Below are positions 33,185-41,919 of a stretch of 64,000 bases of DNA, one piece after another; within the stretch, counting starts at the first letter, position 1, and each line of letters opens with the position of its first letter. This stretch comes from Maribacter polysiphoniae. Lineage in GTDB: Bacteria; Bacteroidota; Bacteroidia; Flavobacteriales; Flavobacteriaceae. The stretch is from the NCBI RefSeq assembly GCF_003148665.1, contig NZ_QGGQ01000001.1:451762-515761 (forward strand). Direction: 5' to 3'. The translations under genes and the position numbers were made by a program. Under the pieces are notes generated by a model that was not told the DNA's origin, made no database searches, and saw only the letters and a list, made by a program, of their open reading frames with translations.

Positions 33185-34351
33185 ATGGCTACCAATAAAA
33201 TACAACTAAACAAGTTTTTCCCAGTATTCCTGACCTTCATTATTATGGGGTTTGTTGATATCGTGGGCGTTTCAACAGGATACGTACAGAAAGATTTCGA
33301 TCTTTCGGATTCCATGGCACAGTTTATCCCATCCATGGTGTTCATATGGTTTTTCGTCTTTTCAATTCCCGTAGGTGTACTACAAGATAAAATAGGGAAA
33401 AAGAAAATGATGAACCTCGGTATTATGATTACTATTTTTGGACTTCTCCTACCGTTTATTTACTACTCTTTTGTGGTTATTTTGATTGCCTTTGTCTTTA
33501 TGGGAATCGGTAATACCATTGTACAGGTCGCGGCAAGTCCATTGCTACAGGAAGTGACCCCAAAGGAGAAACTATCGAGTTTTTTAAGCCTTTCCCAGTT
33601 CATGAAGGCCATTACTTCCTTAACAGGGCCTATCATTGCCACCTATATGGCAATCACATATGACAAATGGATCCTTGTATTCGCAGTATATGCCTTAATA
33701 TCATTGGCCAATTTGCTTTGGCTTTCAAGTACCAAGATAGATGAGAGCATAAAATCGGAAACTCCGGCTACCTTCGCATCGTGTATGAAACTGCTAACCA
33801 ACAAGTTTGTACTTGCGATGGTAATCGCAATATTCCTTATTGTTGGGGCTGATGTAGGAATGAATTCGAACATTCAAGGGTTTCTTATGAAGCTTCACGG
33901 ACTCACGCTCGAGAATGCATCCTACGGTATAAGTGTTTACTTTACAGCCTTAATGATCAGTAGGTTTGTTGGAGCCATTTTACTGCAATTCCTAAAACCT
34001 ATTTTCTTTTTGGTAACGACTACGATTTTGGCTATTGTAGGAACCTTGATGATCATGTTCTCCACTACCGAAATGATGGCTTATATCGCTATTTTCATTG
34101 TAGGCCTTGGAGCAGGTAATCTATTTCCATTGATATTCTCCATCGCCATAAATAAAATGCCCTCAAGATCGAATGAAATATCAGGATTATTGATCATGGC
34201 AATCGTAGGTGGGGCCGTAATTCCACCAATTATGGGCTTTGTTAGTTCCAGCTACGGGATTATGGGAAGTCTTATTGTATTGGTTGCGTGTTTTGCATAC
34301 ATGTTGATCATACCATTTACGGCCAAGCAGGATAAGGTAGAAAAGGCCTAG
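33185..34351 (+). CDS. MFS sugar permease (FucP/GlcP-like)
   Basis: The 388-aa inner-membrane protein has about 12 hydrophobic segments. The loop between helices 2 and 3 reads VGVLQDKIGKKKMMNLG, a version of the MFS motif Gly-x-x-x-Asp-Arg-x-Gly-Arg. The central stretch WLSSTKIDESIKSETPATF is the cytoplasmic loop. It is 11 bp downstream of the ROK kinase gene, so mannose or a manno-oligosaccharide is the likely cargo. It is the last gene of the locus, closed by a terminator. Confidence 0.87.
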   Translation: MATNKIQLNKFFPVFLTFIIMGFVDIVGVSTGYVQKDFDLSDSMAQFIPSMVFIWFFVFSIPVGVLQDKIGKKKMMNLGIMITIFGLLLPFIYYSFVVILIAFVFMGIGNTIVQVAASPLLQEVTPKEKLSSFLSLSQFMKAITSLTGPIIATYMAITYDKWILVFAVYALISLANLLWLSSTKIDESIKSETPATFASCMKLLTNKFVLAMVIAIFLIVGADVGMNSNIQGFLMKLHGLTLENASYGISVYFTALMISRFVGAILLQFLKPIFFLVTTTILAIVGTLMIMFSTTEMMAYIAIFIVGLGAGNLFPLIFSIAINKMPSRSNEISGLLIMAIVGGAVIPPIMGFVSSSYGIMGSLIVLVACFAYMLIIPFTAKQDKVEKA

Positions 34352-34381
34352 CTTTTAATAGAATCACTTTTATATTCCAAG

Positions 34382-34408
34382 AATCCCCATATTATTTATG
34401 GGGATTTT
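34382..34408 (+). terminator. Terminator of the mannoside locus
   Basis: AATCCCCAT pairs with ATGGGGATT around a 7-nt loop, followed by TTTG, 30 bp after the permease stop. Confidence 0.85.
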
Positions 34409-34450
34409 TGCTTTCATTTACATACTTTTAGTTTTGAAGACCTTTCGATT

Positions 34451-34918
34451 ATGGTAGAAATAGAACGTAAATATTTGGTTATGGACATTTCCTATCGGGA
34501 AGTGGCAATCTCCCAAAAAAGGATAGTGCAAGGGTTCCTTAATACCGACCCCAATAGAACGGTACGTGTGCGGATTAAGGGCGATGAGGGTTTCTTGACC
34601 GTTAAGGGTATTTCCAATGCGTCGGGAACTACAAGGTTCGAATGGGAAACGGGCATTAAGGTTGAGGAGGCAGAAGCGTTACTTCAACTTTGTGAACCAT
34701 CGGTAATCGATAAAATAAGGTATGAAATCCCAAATGGGAAGTATTTGTTTGAGGTGGATGAATTTCATGGGGCCAATGAGGGATTGACCATCGCCGAAAT
34801 TGAATTGGAGAATGAAAAAGACTTTTTTGAACACCCCGATTGGCTTGGAGAGGAAGTGACCGGTGATATAAGATATTATAATTCACAATTGAGCAAAAAT
34901 CCTTTTACGGAATGGTAG
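34451..34918 (+). CDS. CYTH domain protein (triphosphate tunnel enzyme)
   Basis: The 155-aa protein opens with the hallmark VEIERKYLV. Alternating basic and acidic residues line the predicted tunnel (RTVRVRIKGDEGFLTVKG, EVDEFHG, AEIELENEKD). Bacterial CYTH proteins hydrolyse triphosphate substrates such as tripolyphosphate or thiamine triphosphate, or rarely act as adenylate cyclases. The activity cannot be chosen from sequence. It is monocistronic with its own terminator. Confidence 0.9.
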   Translation: MVEIERKYLVMDISYREVAISQKRIVQGFLNTDPNRTVRVRIKGDEGFLTVKGISNASGTTRFEWETGIKVEEAEALLQLCEPSVIDKIRYEIPNGKYLFEVDEFHGANEGLTIAEIELENEKDFFEHPDWLGEEVTGDIRYYNSQLSKNPFTEW

Positions 34919-34936
34919 CGGTTTTTCTCATAAAAT

Positions 34937-34980
34937 AAACCCTTTAACATGAGTCAATTTGATTCATGCCAAAGGGTTTT
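34937..34980 (+). terminator. Terminator between the CYTH gene and the efflux operon
   Basis: An outer stem AACCCTTT/AAAGGGTT and inner stem CATGA/TTCATG are followed by TTTTGATTTCC. The A-rich left flank suggests it may also end the convergent efflux operon on the minus strand. Confidence 0.78.
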
Positions 34981-35053
34981 GATTTCCTTTTTCAATAGTT
35001 TCTTGTACTTGGTTTAACCTATATTTTGTGGTTAAAGGCCATTAAAATAATCG

Positions 35054-36457
35054 TTACTGCCATCCACCACCCAATGAACGGTATAACTCCACGGTGGCCG
35101 ATAATTGCGAAAGTTTATTGCTTACCAAACTCAATTCGGCATTCAAGGCATTTTCCCTGGCAGTCAATAAATCGAGATAGGTTAAGTAACCGCTGTTCAA
35201 TAATTCTTGGGAATTATCCTCAGCCCTGCGTAATGCTACGACCTGTTTAGATATGAAAGTTTCTTTTTCGAGCGATATATTATAATCATACAAGGCCTCT
35301 GAAACTTCTTTTCCTGCAATTAAAAGGGCTTTTTTAAAGTCCAATAACGCTTGTTCCTGATTGGCTTTGGATACCTCATAGGCTGTTCTTACCTTCCTTC
35401 CATTGAATATGGGTTGGGTAAGTCCGCCCACCAAATTGGCAAAAATAGAACTGGAGTCTATCCAATTATCCAACTCCAAACTTTGAAAACCACTATTTGC
35501 AGAGAGTGTTATCGAAGGGTAAAAATTACTTCTTGCCACATTGGTAAGTTCAAAACTATTCACTAAAGCATATTCGGCCTGTAAAATATCGGGGCGGTTT
35601 CTCAATAATAGAGAAGGAACGCCAAGTTTCATTTCATTGGCCAATGTTTGGTCTTCGAGCGTACTACGAGAGTAGGATCGTGGTTCTTCACCCAATAATA
35701 AACTCAACGTATTTTCTGTGATGAAAAGCGAATTTTTAAGGTCTAACAATTGACTTTGGGCACCATAGAGCTGTGCGGCGGTTTGATCTACCCCAACTTG
35801 ATTTGCTTGTCCCGCATCTTTAAGGGCCTTAATGGTCTCAAGGCTACTTGAACGGTTTATAATGGTTTCTTCAGTGACCTTTATCTGTTGATCTAGGGCC
35901 AAAAGCTGATAATAAGTAATCGCTATTTGTGCCACTAAGTCGGTTTTTACGGCCTTATGGGCAGCAACGGTTTGTAGATAACCGGCATCACTCGCTCTTT
36001 TGCTACTCCTTATCTTTCCCCAGATATCAGCCTCCCAGGATAAAGCCCCAGTAATATCAAACTGATTGTAAGGTTGGGTGAATAAACTTCCAAATTGTCC
36101 ATTTTCACTGTTTCTCGCCGTCCTAGAAGCGGTTGCCGAAGCATTTAGGGTAGGAAAGTATCCGGCCTTGCCTTGTTTAACATAGGCCTCGGCAGCATTT
36201 ATACGCTGCAATGCTATCCTAATATCCAAATTGTTCTCCAATCCTTTTTCGATGTAGGTTTTTAGATATTCATCGGTAAAAAGGTCTTTATAGGAAACTG
36301 AAGCGAACGAAACACTGTCTTGTGGCAGTTGATCGGTCCTAAATAGATTCCCGGTTTCCATGGTCGGCCTTTCGTATGTTTTAGCTACAAAACAGGATTG
36401 TAGCAAGAGCGGAAGAAAAGCGACTAGTATAAGTTTATTTGTGACTATTTTTTTCAT
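35054..36457 (-). CDS. TolC/OprM-family outer membrane efflux lipoprotein
   Basis: The 467-aa protein has a lipobox LLLQSC with Cys22. Two repeats of the outer-membrane efflux domain follow, with the coiled-coil rich periplasmic helices (INAAEAYVKQGKAGYFPTL, later RNRPDILQAEYAL) and the C-terminal YLDLLTARENALNAELSL. It forms the exit channel of a tripartite pump. It is the last gene of the operon regulator-adaptor-RND-channel, 2 bp after the RND pump stop. Confidence 0.93.
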   Translation of the reverse strand: MKKIVTNKLILVAFLPLLLQSCFVAKTYERPTMETGNLFRTDQLPQDSVSFASVSYKDLFTDEYLKTYIEKGLENNLDIRIALQRINAAEAYVKQGKAGYFPTLNASATASRTARNSENGQFGSLFTQPYNQFDITGALSWEADIWGKIRSSKRASDAGYLQTVAAHKAVKTDLVAQIAITYYQLLALDQQIKVTEETIINRSSSLETIKALKDAGQANQVGVDQTAAQLYGAQSQLLDLKNSLFITENTLSLLLGEEPRSYSRSTLEDQTLANEMKLGVPSLLLRNRPDILQAEYALVNSFELTNVARSNFYPSITLSANSGFQSLELDNWIDSSSIFANLVGGLTQPIFNGRKVRTAYEVSKANQEQALLDFKKALLIAGKEVSEALYDYNISLEKETFISKQVVALRRAEDNSQELLNSGYLTYLDLLTARENALNAELSLVSNKLSQLSATVELYRSLGGGWQ

Positions 36458-36459
36458 CG

Positions 36460-39400
36460 TTATTGTTCTTTTATTTCTGGAATTTCTTGGTCAGGGGTAC
36501 CGGTCAATCTTTCTTGTAATGTTTGGAAGATGACATATAGGGCCGGAATTATCAATACCCCGAATAGGGTTCCGATCAACATCCCCCCAACAGCACTCAT
36601 ACCAATAGATTGGTTCCCCACGGCACCGATACCTGTTGATAAGGCCAATGGCATTAAACCAAAGATAAAGGCGAATGATGTCATCAGAATGGGTCGAAGC
36701 CTGGCTTTGGCACCATCAATTGCAGATTCCATTATAGACATTCCGTGCTTTCTACGCTGTAGCGCAAATTCAACAATTAGGATTGCATTCTTGGATAGAA
36801 GACCGATCAACATGATCAATGCTATCTGGAAATAGATATTGTTCTCCAAACCTGCAAAATGGATAAATGCTATAGCACCGGCAATACCTACCGGTAATGA
36901 CAGTAGTATGGAGAATGGCAAAATATAGGATTCATACTGGGCACTCAACAAGAAATAAACAAACACCAAACTCAATATGAAAATAAGGATGGTCTGGCTG
37001 CCTGCATTATTTTCTTCCTTGGTAAGCCCAGAGTATTCATACGTATAATTGTTCGGCAAAACCTTTGCGGAAACTTCTTCAATGGCCTTGATGGCATCCC
37101 CCGTACTATATCCCGGATTTAAGGCCCCGTTGATTTTCACCGAGCTGAGCAAATTGAACCTGCTCACCACTTCCGGTCCATAAATTTTCTTTAGGGACAC
37201 GAACTGTGATACCGGCACCGATTCGCCCATTTTATTGGTTACGTACATATGGTTCAACGAACCCTCGTCAGCTCTATCCTCTGGTTTTGATTGGATCATG
37301 ACACGGTATTGTTTCCCGAATTTGTTGAAATCCGTGGTATACAATCCACCGTAATATCCCTGCATCGCATTAAAGACATCGGTTACGGCTAAACCGGCTG
37401 ATTTTGTTTTCTCTATATCGACCTGCAGTTCATATTGTGGAAAATTAGGATTGAATTGAGTAATGGCGTACTGCACCTCTGGCCTTGCATTCAAGGCAGC
37501 CAAAAATTGATTGGTGGTATTCCCTACCGTTTGCCAATCGTCTGCATCCTTACTCTGTAAGTTCATTTCAAAACCCGTTGAGTTTCCAAATCCCTGAACA
37601 CTTGGTGGTGTAAAGAAGAAAATACGGGCATCTTTTAGTCCTGCTGTTTTAGCAAAAAGACTCCCCACAACGGCTTGTACGGATTGTGATGCTTCTTTTC
37701 TTTCGGCCCAGTTTTTAAGACGGAGTACAGAGAACCCATAGGAACCTCCATTTACCCTGTTCAATAAACTGAAACCGGTAACGTTCATTCTCGCATCTAT
37801 AATATCCATGGAAGCATAGATGGAATCCAGTTTTTTAACCGTTTTCTGGGTCTGTTCCAATGTCGTTCCCGGAGGCAAACTAATATCGGCCATGATAAGT
37901 CCCCTATCCTCATTGGGAATAAACCCTGAAGGTGTGGTTTTGAATAATAGGATGGTTATACCTGTGAAAATAACCAGTGAGACTATTGTGATCCATTTTC
38001 TTTTGGCAATAAACCTTACGGAGCCTACATATTTATCGGTAATAGCATTAAATCCGGCATTGAAGGATCTATAGAAACGTTGTTTCAAACCCTTATCATG
38101 TTCTTCGGATGCTTCGTGCGGCTTTAAAAATAGGGCAGCCAAAGCCGGACTCAGGGTCAAGGCGTTCACTGCAGAGATTATAATGGCAATGGCCAATGTA
38201 ATACCGAACTGTTGGTAGAAAACCCCTGAAGACCCATTTATAAAGGATACCGGAATAAATACGGCCGACATGACCAAGGTTATTGATATAATGGCCCCTG
38301 AAATTTCTGACATGGCTGTTTTCGTGGCCGTTTTGGCATTGGTAGCCCCTGCATCCATCTTGGCATGTACCGCCTCGACGACCACAATGGCATCATCGAC
38401 CACAATACCAATGGCCAGTATCATGGCAAAAAGGGTCAACATATTGATTGAGTACCCAAATAAGGACAGGAAGAAGAACGTACCCACAATCGCTACCGGG
38501 ACAGCTATTGCCGGTATCAAGGTAGACCTGAAATCCTGTAAGAATAGGAATACCACGACGAATACCAATAAAAATGCTTCAATCAATGTTTGTATGACGT
38601 GTGAGATAGAGGCATCAAGGAAATCTTTGGTATTATAAGGAATTACATAATCCAGTCCTTTTGGAAAATCCGCCTTACTTTCCTTTAGAATAGTTTCAAT
38701 TTCGGTTATGATGTCGTTCGCGTTGGAACCAGAGGTTTGGAATACACCAACAGCGGTACCCGGTTTGCCCATACCTTCATTCTTGGTGCCGTAATTAAAG
38801 GCACCAAGTTCAATATCCGCAACATCCTTTAAACGTAAGAACTGCCCATTTTCTTGGGCTTTGATGATAATATCCTCATATTCGGATATTTCAGAAAGCC
38901 GTCCTTTGTATTTTAGTACATATTCGAAGACCCCATCTGCATTTTCCCCGATTTTACCAGTTGCTGCCTCAAGGTTTTGCTCAACAAGTGCACTTTGAAT
39001 ATCCGATGGCATTAGTTTAAAAGCAGCCATTTTATCGGGTTTTAACCAAATACGCATGGAGTAGTCCTTGGAACCGAATACGGTTACATTCCCAACCCCT
39101 TCGATACGTTGTAGCTTAGGTACCAAATTTATCCGGGCGTAGTTTTCAACGAATGTGGCATCATAATCCTTATTGTCTGAAAACATGGAGAAAAACAACA
39201 AGGCACTGGTTTGTGATTTTTGCGTCACCACACCTGTCTTTATAACAGCTTCCGGCAATACACTATTAGCCCTGGCGACCCTATTCTGTACGTTTACAGC
39301 GGCAATATCAGGGTTTATGCCCAGCTTAAAATAGACGTTGATCGTAGCAGCTCCGTCATTACTCGCATTGGAGGTCATATAGGTCATTCCTTCCACACCG

Positions 39401-39609
39401 TTGATCTGTTCCTCTAAAGGAATAACAACACTGTTGAGTACGGTTTCAGCATTTGCCCCTGTGTACGTTGTGGTAACCTGTACCGTAGGCGGTGCAATTT
39501 CTGGATATTGTTCAATCGGTAGGGAGGTTAATCCCAAGATTCCGAGTATGGCAATGATGACCGATATCACCGTAGATAGTACGGGACGATCTATGAATTT
39601 TTGAAACAT
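36460..39609 (-). CDS. RND multidrug efflux transporter (AcrB/HAE1 family)
   Basis: The 1049-aa inner-membrane proton/drug antiporter has an N-terminal helix FIDRPVLSTVISVI, large periplasmic loops (about 40-340 and 560-870), and the proton-relay Asp pair in GIVVDDAIVVVEAV of helix 4 (about 405). The C-terminal half repeats the fold, with GLLSKNAILIVEFA. Length and order match hydrophobe/amphiphile exporters rather than metal exporters. It is 30 bp downstream of the adaptor gene. Confidence 0.96.
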   Translation of the reverse strand: MFQKFIDRPVLSTVISVIIAILGILGLTSLPIEQYPEIAPPTVQVTTTYTGANAETVLNSVVIPLEEQINGVEGMTYMTSNASNDGAATINVYFKLGINPDIAAVNVQNRVARANSVLPEAVIKTGVVTQKSQTSALLFFSMFSDNKDYDATFVENYARINLVPKLQRIEGVGNVTVFGSKDYSMRIWLKPDKMAAFKLMPSDIQSALVEQNLEAATGKIGENADGVFEYVLKYKGRLSEISEYEDIIIKAQENGQFLRLKDVADIELGAFNYGTKNEGMGKPGTAVGVFQTSGSNANDIITEIETILKESKADFPKGLDYVIPYNTKDFLDASISHVIQTLIEAFLLVFVVVFLFLQDFRSTLIPAIAVPVAIVGTFFFLSLFGYSINMLTLFAMILAIGIVVDDAIVVVEAVHAKMDAGATNAKTATKTAMSEISGAIISITLVMSAVFIPVSFINGSSGVFYQQFGITLAIAIIISAVNALTLSPALAALFLKPHEASEEHDKGLKQRFYRSFNAGFNAITDKYVGSVRFIAKRKWITIVSLVIFTGITILLFKTTPSGFIPNEDRGLIMADISLPPGTTLEQTQKTVKKLDSIYASMDIIDARMNVTGFSLLNRVNGGSYGFSVLRLKNWAERKEASQSVQAVVGSLFAKTAGLKDARIFFFTPPSVQGFGNSTGFEMNLQSKDADDWQTVGNTTNQFLAALNARPEVQYAITQFNPNFPQYELQVDIEKTKSAGLAVTDVFNAMQGYYGGLYTTDFNKFGKQYRVMIQSKPEDRADEGSLNHMYVTNKMGESVPVSQFVSLKKIYGPEVVSRFNLLSSVKINGALNPGYSTGDAIKAIEEVSAKVLPNNYTYEYSGLTKEENNAGSQTILIFILSLVFVYFLLSAQYESYILPFSILLSLPVGIAGAIAFIHFAGLENNIYFQIALIMLIGLLSKNAILIVEFALQRRKHGMSIMESAIDGAKARLRPILMTSFAFIFGLMPLALSTGIGAVGNQSIGMSAVGGMLIGTLFGVLIIPALYVIFQTLQERLTGTPDQEIPEIKEQ

Positions 39610-39639
39610 GTTTTTTAGATTATATGTTGTGCGGAATAT

Positions 39640-40722
39640 TTATTGAACGGGATTAATGGTCATTCCATCCCTTAATTTTGAGACGCCTTCAGTAACAATG
39701 GTGGTTCCAGGTTGTATGCCACTGGTTACAATGAACCCCTTTTCGGTATTTGCGGAAATCCGTATAGGCTTTGTGGTTATGGTGTTGTCATCCTTTACAA
39801 TGAATATCAACTTATTGCCTTGTAGGTCTATGGTTGCTTTTTGAGGAATCTCAAAGGCATTTTTATAGAGATATGGGATTTTAATCTTACCTGTACTACC
39901 ACTGGTTAACAGGTTGTTCGGATTTTTAAAATCAACTCGTGCCGTGGCACTCCCTGTAGTACTGTTGATAATTGAATTGATCATGGCAATCTTACCTGGT
40001 TCAGGATACTCTTCCCCATTGACCATCACCAATCGTGCGTCATTGGCATTCTCAAGGTCAAACTGGTTTTTCTGGTTTAAGGGAATGGACTCCTTAAACT
40101 TCAATAATTCTTTTTCGCTTAAGGAAAAGTAGGCACGAACCTCACTGATATCGGAAACAGTTGTTAGTGGACTTGCCATGGCAGAACTTACCAAGGCTCC
40201 GGTCTTATAGGGTATTTCCCCGATAAAACCATCTACCGGACTTGTGATTCTGGAGTAGTTTATATTTGAAACAATACTTTCATAATTACTTTGCGCTTGT
40301 TTCAGTTTTGCATCGGCAGTTTCCAATTGAACAGTACTGATAATTCCTTTTTCTACCAAGGGACGTAACTTATCCACTTCGACTTGGGCCACATTTACCG
40401 CAGCTTTGGCCGCTTTGGCATCTTGATTCATCGTTTGGGTCTCTAACTTGAACAATAGTTGTCCTTTTTTGATTTTCTGACCTTCCTCTACATAGATGTT
40501 TTGTATAAAGCCAGATACTTTTGGCCATATTTCCACATTTTGCTTGCCTTCAAGCGTAGTGGAAAATTCGTTGAATATGGTGATGTCTTTTTGGCTTAAT
40601 GCTAGAACTTTAAGACTTGGGGCCGGCATTTTCGGGGCATTTTGCTGCTCTGGGGCCTTTCCAAAACAAGAACTTAATAGTATCAATAGACTAAGGGAAC
40701 CTATAATTGATATTTTTTTCAT
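39640..40722 (-). CDS. RND efflux periplasmic adaptor lipoprotein
   Basis: The protein is 360 aa from the ATG at 40722. This start gives a clean lipoprotein signal MKKISIIGSLSLLILLSSC (Cys19); the frame continues 19 codons upstream from a non-ATG start into the operator, which is less likely. The biotinyl/lipoyl hairpin is visible as GFIQNIYVEEGQKIKKGQLLF and SPVDGFIGEIPYKTGALV, separated by a coiled-coil segment, followed by beta-barrel and membrane-proximal domains. It bridges the RND pump and the outer membrane channel. Confidence 0.94.
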   Translation of the reverse strand: MKKISIIGSLSLLILLSSCFGKAPEQQNAPKMPAPSLKVLALSQKDITIFNEFSTTLEGKQNVEIWPKVSGFIQNIYVEEGQKIKKGQLLFKLETQTMNQDAKAAKAAVNVAQVEVDKLRPLVEKGIISTVQLETADAKLKQAQSNYESIVSNINYSRITSPVDGFIGEIPYKTGALVSSAMASPLTTVSDISEVRAYFSLSEKELLKFKESIPLNQKNQFDLENANDARLVMVNGEEYPEPGKIAMINSIINSTTGSATARVDFKNPNNLLTSGSTGKIKIPYLYKNAFEIPQKATIDLQGNKLIFIVKDDNTITTKPIRISANTEKGFIVTSGIQPGTTIVTEGVSKLRDGMTINPVQ

Positions 40723-40765
40723 TTTAAATGGATGATAAATTGTTATTAAAGTTTTGTTAATTCTG

Positions 40766-40789
40766 TTGGTTCGGTACAAAACGAACCAA
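40766..40789. promoter_or_regulatory. Operator-like inverted repeat upstream of the efflux adaptor
   Basis: TTGGTTCG (40766-40773) and CGAACCAA (40782-40789) are an exact 8-bp dyad with an 8-bp spacer. On the minus strand it overlaps TCGTTTTG, one base from the -7 consensus, so a bound repressor would block transcription of the pump genes. Confidence 0.6.
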
Positions 40790-40802
40790 TGGTGTAAAAA
40801 AA

Positions 40803-41285
40803 TTATTCTTTTAATGTATTCAGTTGATCTATGGTCTTTTGAAAAATATCCTTTTGTTCCTTTAAACAGTTCATATATATTTTCTTCATTTTTTGGCTTG
40901 ATTTAAATTTTTCAGGATTGAACTTTTCGTTGTAATCCGCTAGTTTTCCCATCATTTTCTCTTCATTCTCTAGTTGTTTAAGTGCTTTGCTTAATTTTTT
41001 AACCATAAAGGAATCCTTTGCGGCTACGGTGTAGTATCGTTTTCTATCCCTTGATTTCGTGAAATATTTAATAAACCCCATCTGTAATAAAAGATTGAGC
41101 GAGGTTGATATTGAACTTTTACTTGCGCCTCTTCTTGTTAAGCAATCATCAAAAGTCAACCCGTCTTCTTCCGTCATAATCAACGAGGCAAAAATTCGGG
41201 CCGATAGAGGGGGCAAGGAATATTCATTTTCAAAATGAATTCCTAAATCCTCTATAAGTCCTTTTCGATATTCTTCCTTGTCCAT
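40803..41285 (-). CDS. GbsR/MarR-family transcriptional regulator
   Basis: The 160-aa winged-helix protein has a core LSARIFASLIMTEEDGLTFDDCLTRRGASKSSISTSLNLL and wing KSRDRKRYYTV, typical of GbsR-type MarR relatives. A helical C-terminal dimerisation region follows. It is the first gene of the efflux operon, and its own promoter spacer contains sequence like the inverted repeat downstream of it, so autoregulation and drug-induced derepression are likely. Confidence 0.88.
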   Translation of the reverse strand: MDKEEYRKGLIEDLGIHFENEYSLPPLSARIFASLIMTEEDGLTFDDCLTRRGASKSSISTSLNLLLQMGFIKYFTKSRDRKRYYTVAAKDSFMVKKLSKALKQLENEEKMMGKLADYNEKFNPEKFKSSQKMKKIYMNCLKEQKDIFQKTIDQLNTLKE

Positions 41286-41305
41286 AATGTTTAGAATTGA
41301 AGGGG

Positions 41306-41336
41306 CAAAGATATGGTTAGTTCGGAAACAACCAAA
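41306..41336 (-). promoter_or_regulatory. Promoter of the efflux regulator with operator-like spacer
   Basis: On the minus strand TTTG (41336-41333), exactly 19 bp, then TATCTTTG (41313-41306) match the Bacteroidetes consensus perfectly. The spacer holds CGAACTAACC, close to the CGAACCAA half-site at 40782-40789. Confidence 0.75.
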
Positions 41337-41466
41337 CCAAACGAATTTAATTTTATGTTAAAAAAAATGAAATGATCTTAAAAACCTTAAAATACCTTTA
41401 TGGTTTAATGGTTGATTTTAGGGAGTCGAAATGAATTATATGATTGTTGAAGACTTCAAATACGGA

Positions 41467-41919
41467 CTATGTGGCGAATATTCCTGGTTTATGGATAATA
41501 GGGATATCAACCAGATTCCCTTCGGTAATGGTGTCCTTCCCGAAAAGGAATTTCCTTTCGTATAATTTACCCTCGGCAAAAAAAGTGACGAAAAATTCGT
41601 TGTTCAATTCGAGGACATCATCTTGAATGAGCTCTATCTTGGCGTATGATTTTGGTACCATGACGGCAATCGAATGTCTCATTGTTGAGGTTTTCCGATG
41701 TTCATCATATCCTTTTGAGACAACAAGAACCATATCAATAGGAGTGTCCCGGTCGTTCAGAATGTAAGCATTCCATTTTTTCTCCAGAAAATCATCGTTC
41801 CATTCCTGTATCAACGCAAGATATACGTCCTTAACAATGGGTATTTCTATATCCTTTTTCAAAAGGGAAAAATTAAAGGGTGCTTTTGAATTGATCCAAG
41901 AAGCGAACATCATTCTCAC
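41467..41919 (-). CDS. Conserved hypothetical protein downstream of pheS
   Basis: This protein of up to 150 aa has a core (IVKDVYLALIQEWNDDFLEKKWNAYILNDRD, MVLVVSKGY, ELNNEFFVTFFAEGKLYERKFLF) that looks like a conserved cytoplasmic beta-rich family without a name I can give. With the ATG at 41919 it overlaps the end of pheS by 47 bp; a TTG at 41862 just after the pheS stop is an alternative start. It has no signal peptide or membrane segment. Confidence 0.7.
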   Translation of the reverse strand: MRMMFASWINSKAPFNFSLLKKDIEIPIVKDVYLALIQEWNDDFLEKKWNAYILNDRDTPIDMVLVVSKGYDEHRKTSTMRHSIAVMVPKSYAKIELIQDDVLELNNEFFVTFFAEGKLYERKFLFGKDTITEGNLVDIPIIHKPGIFAT

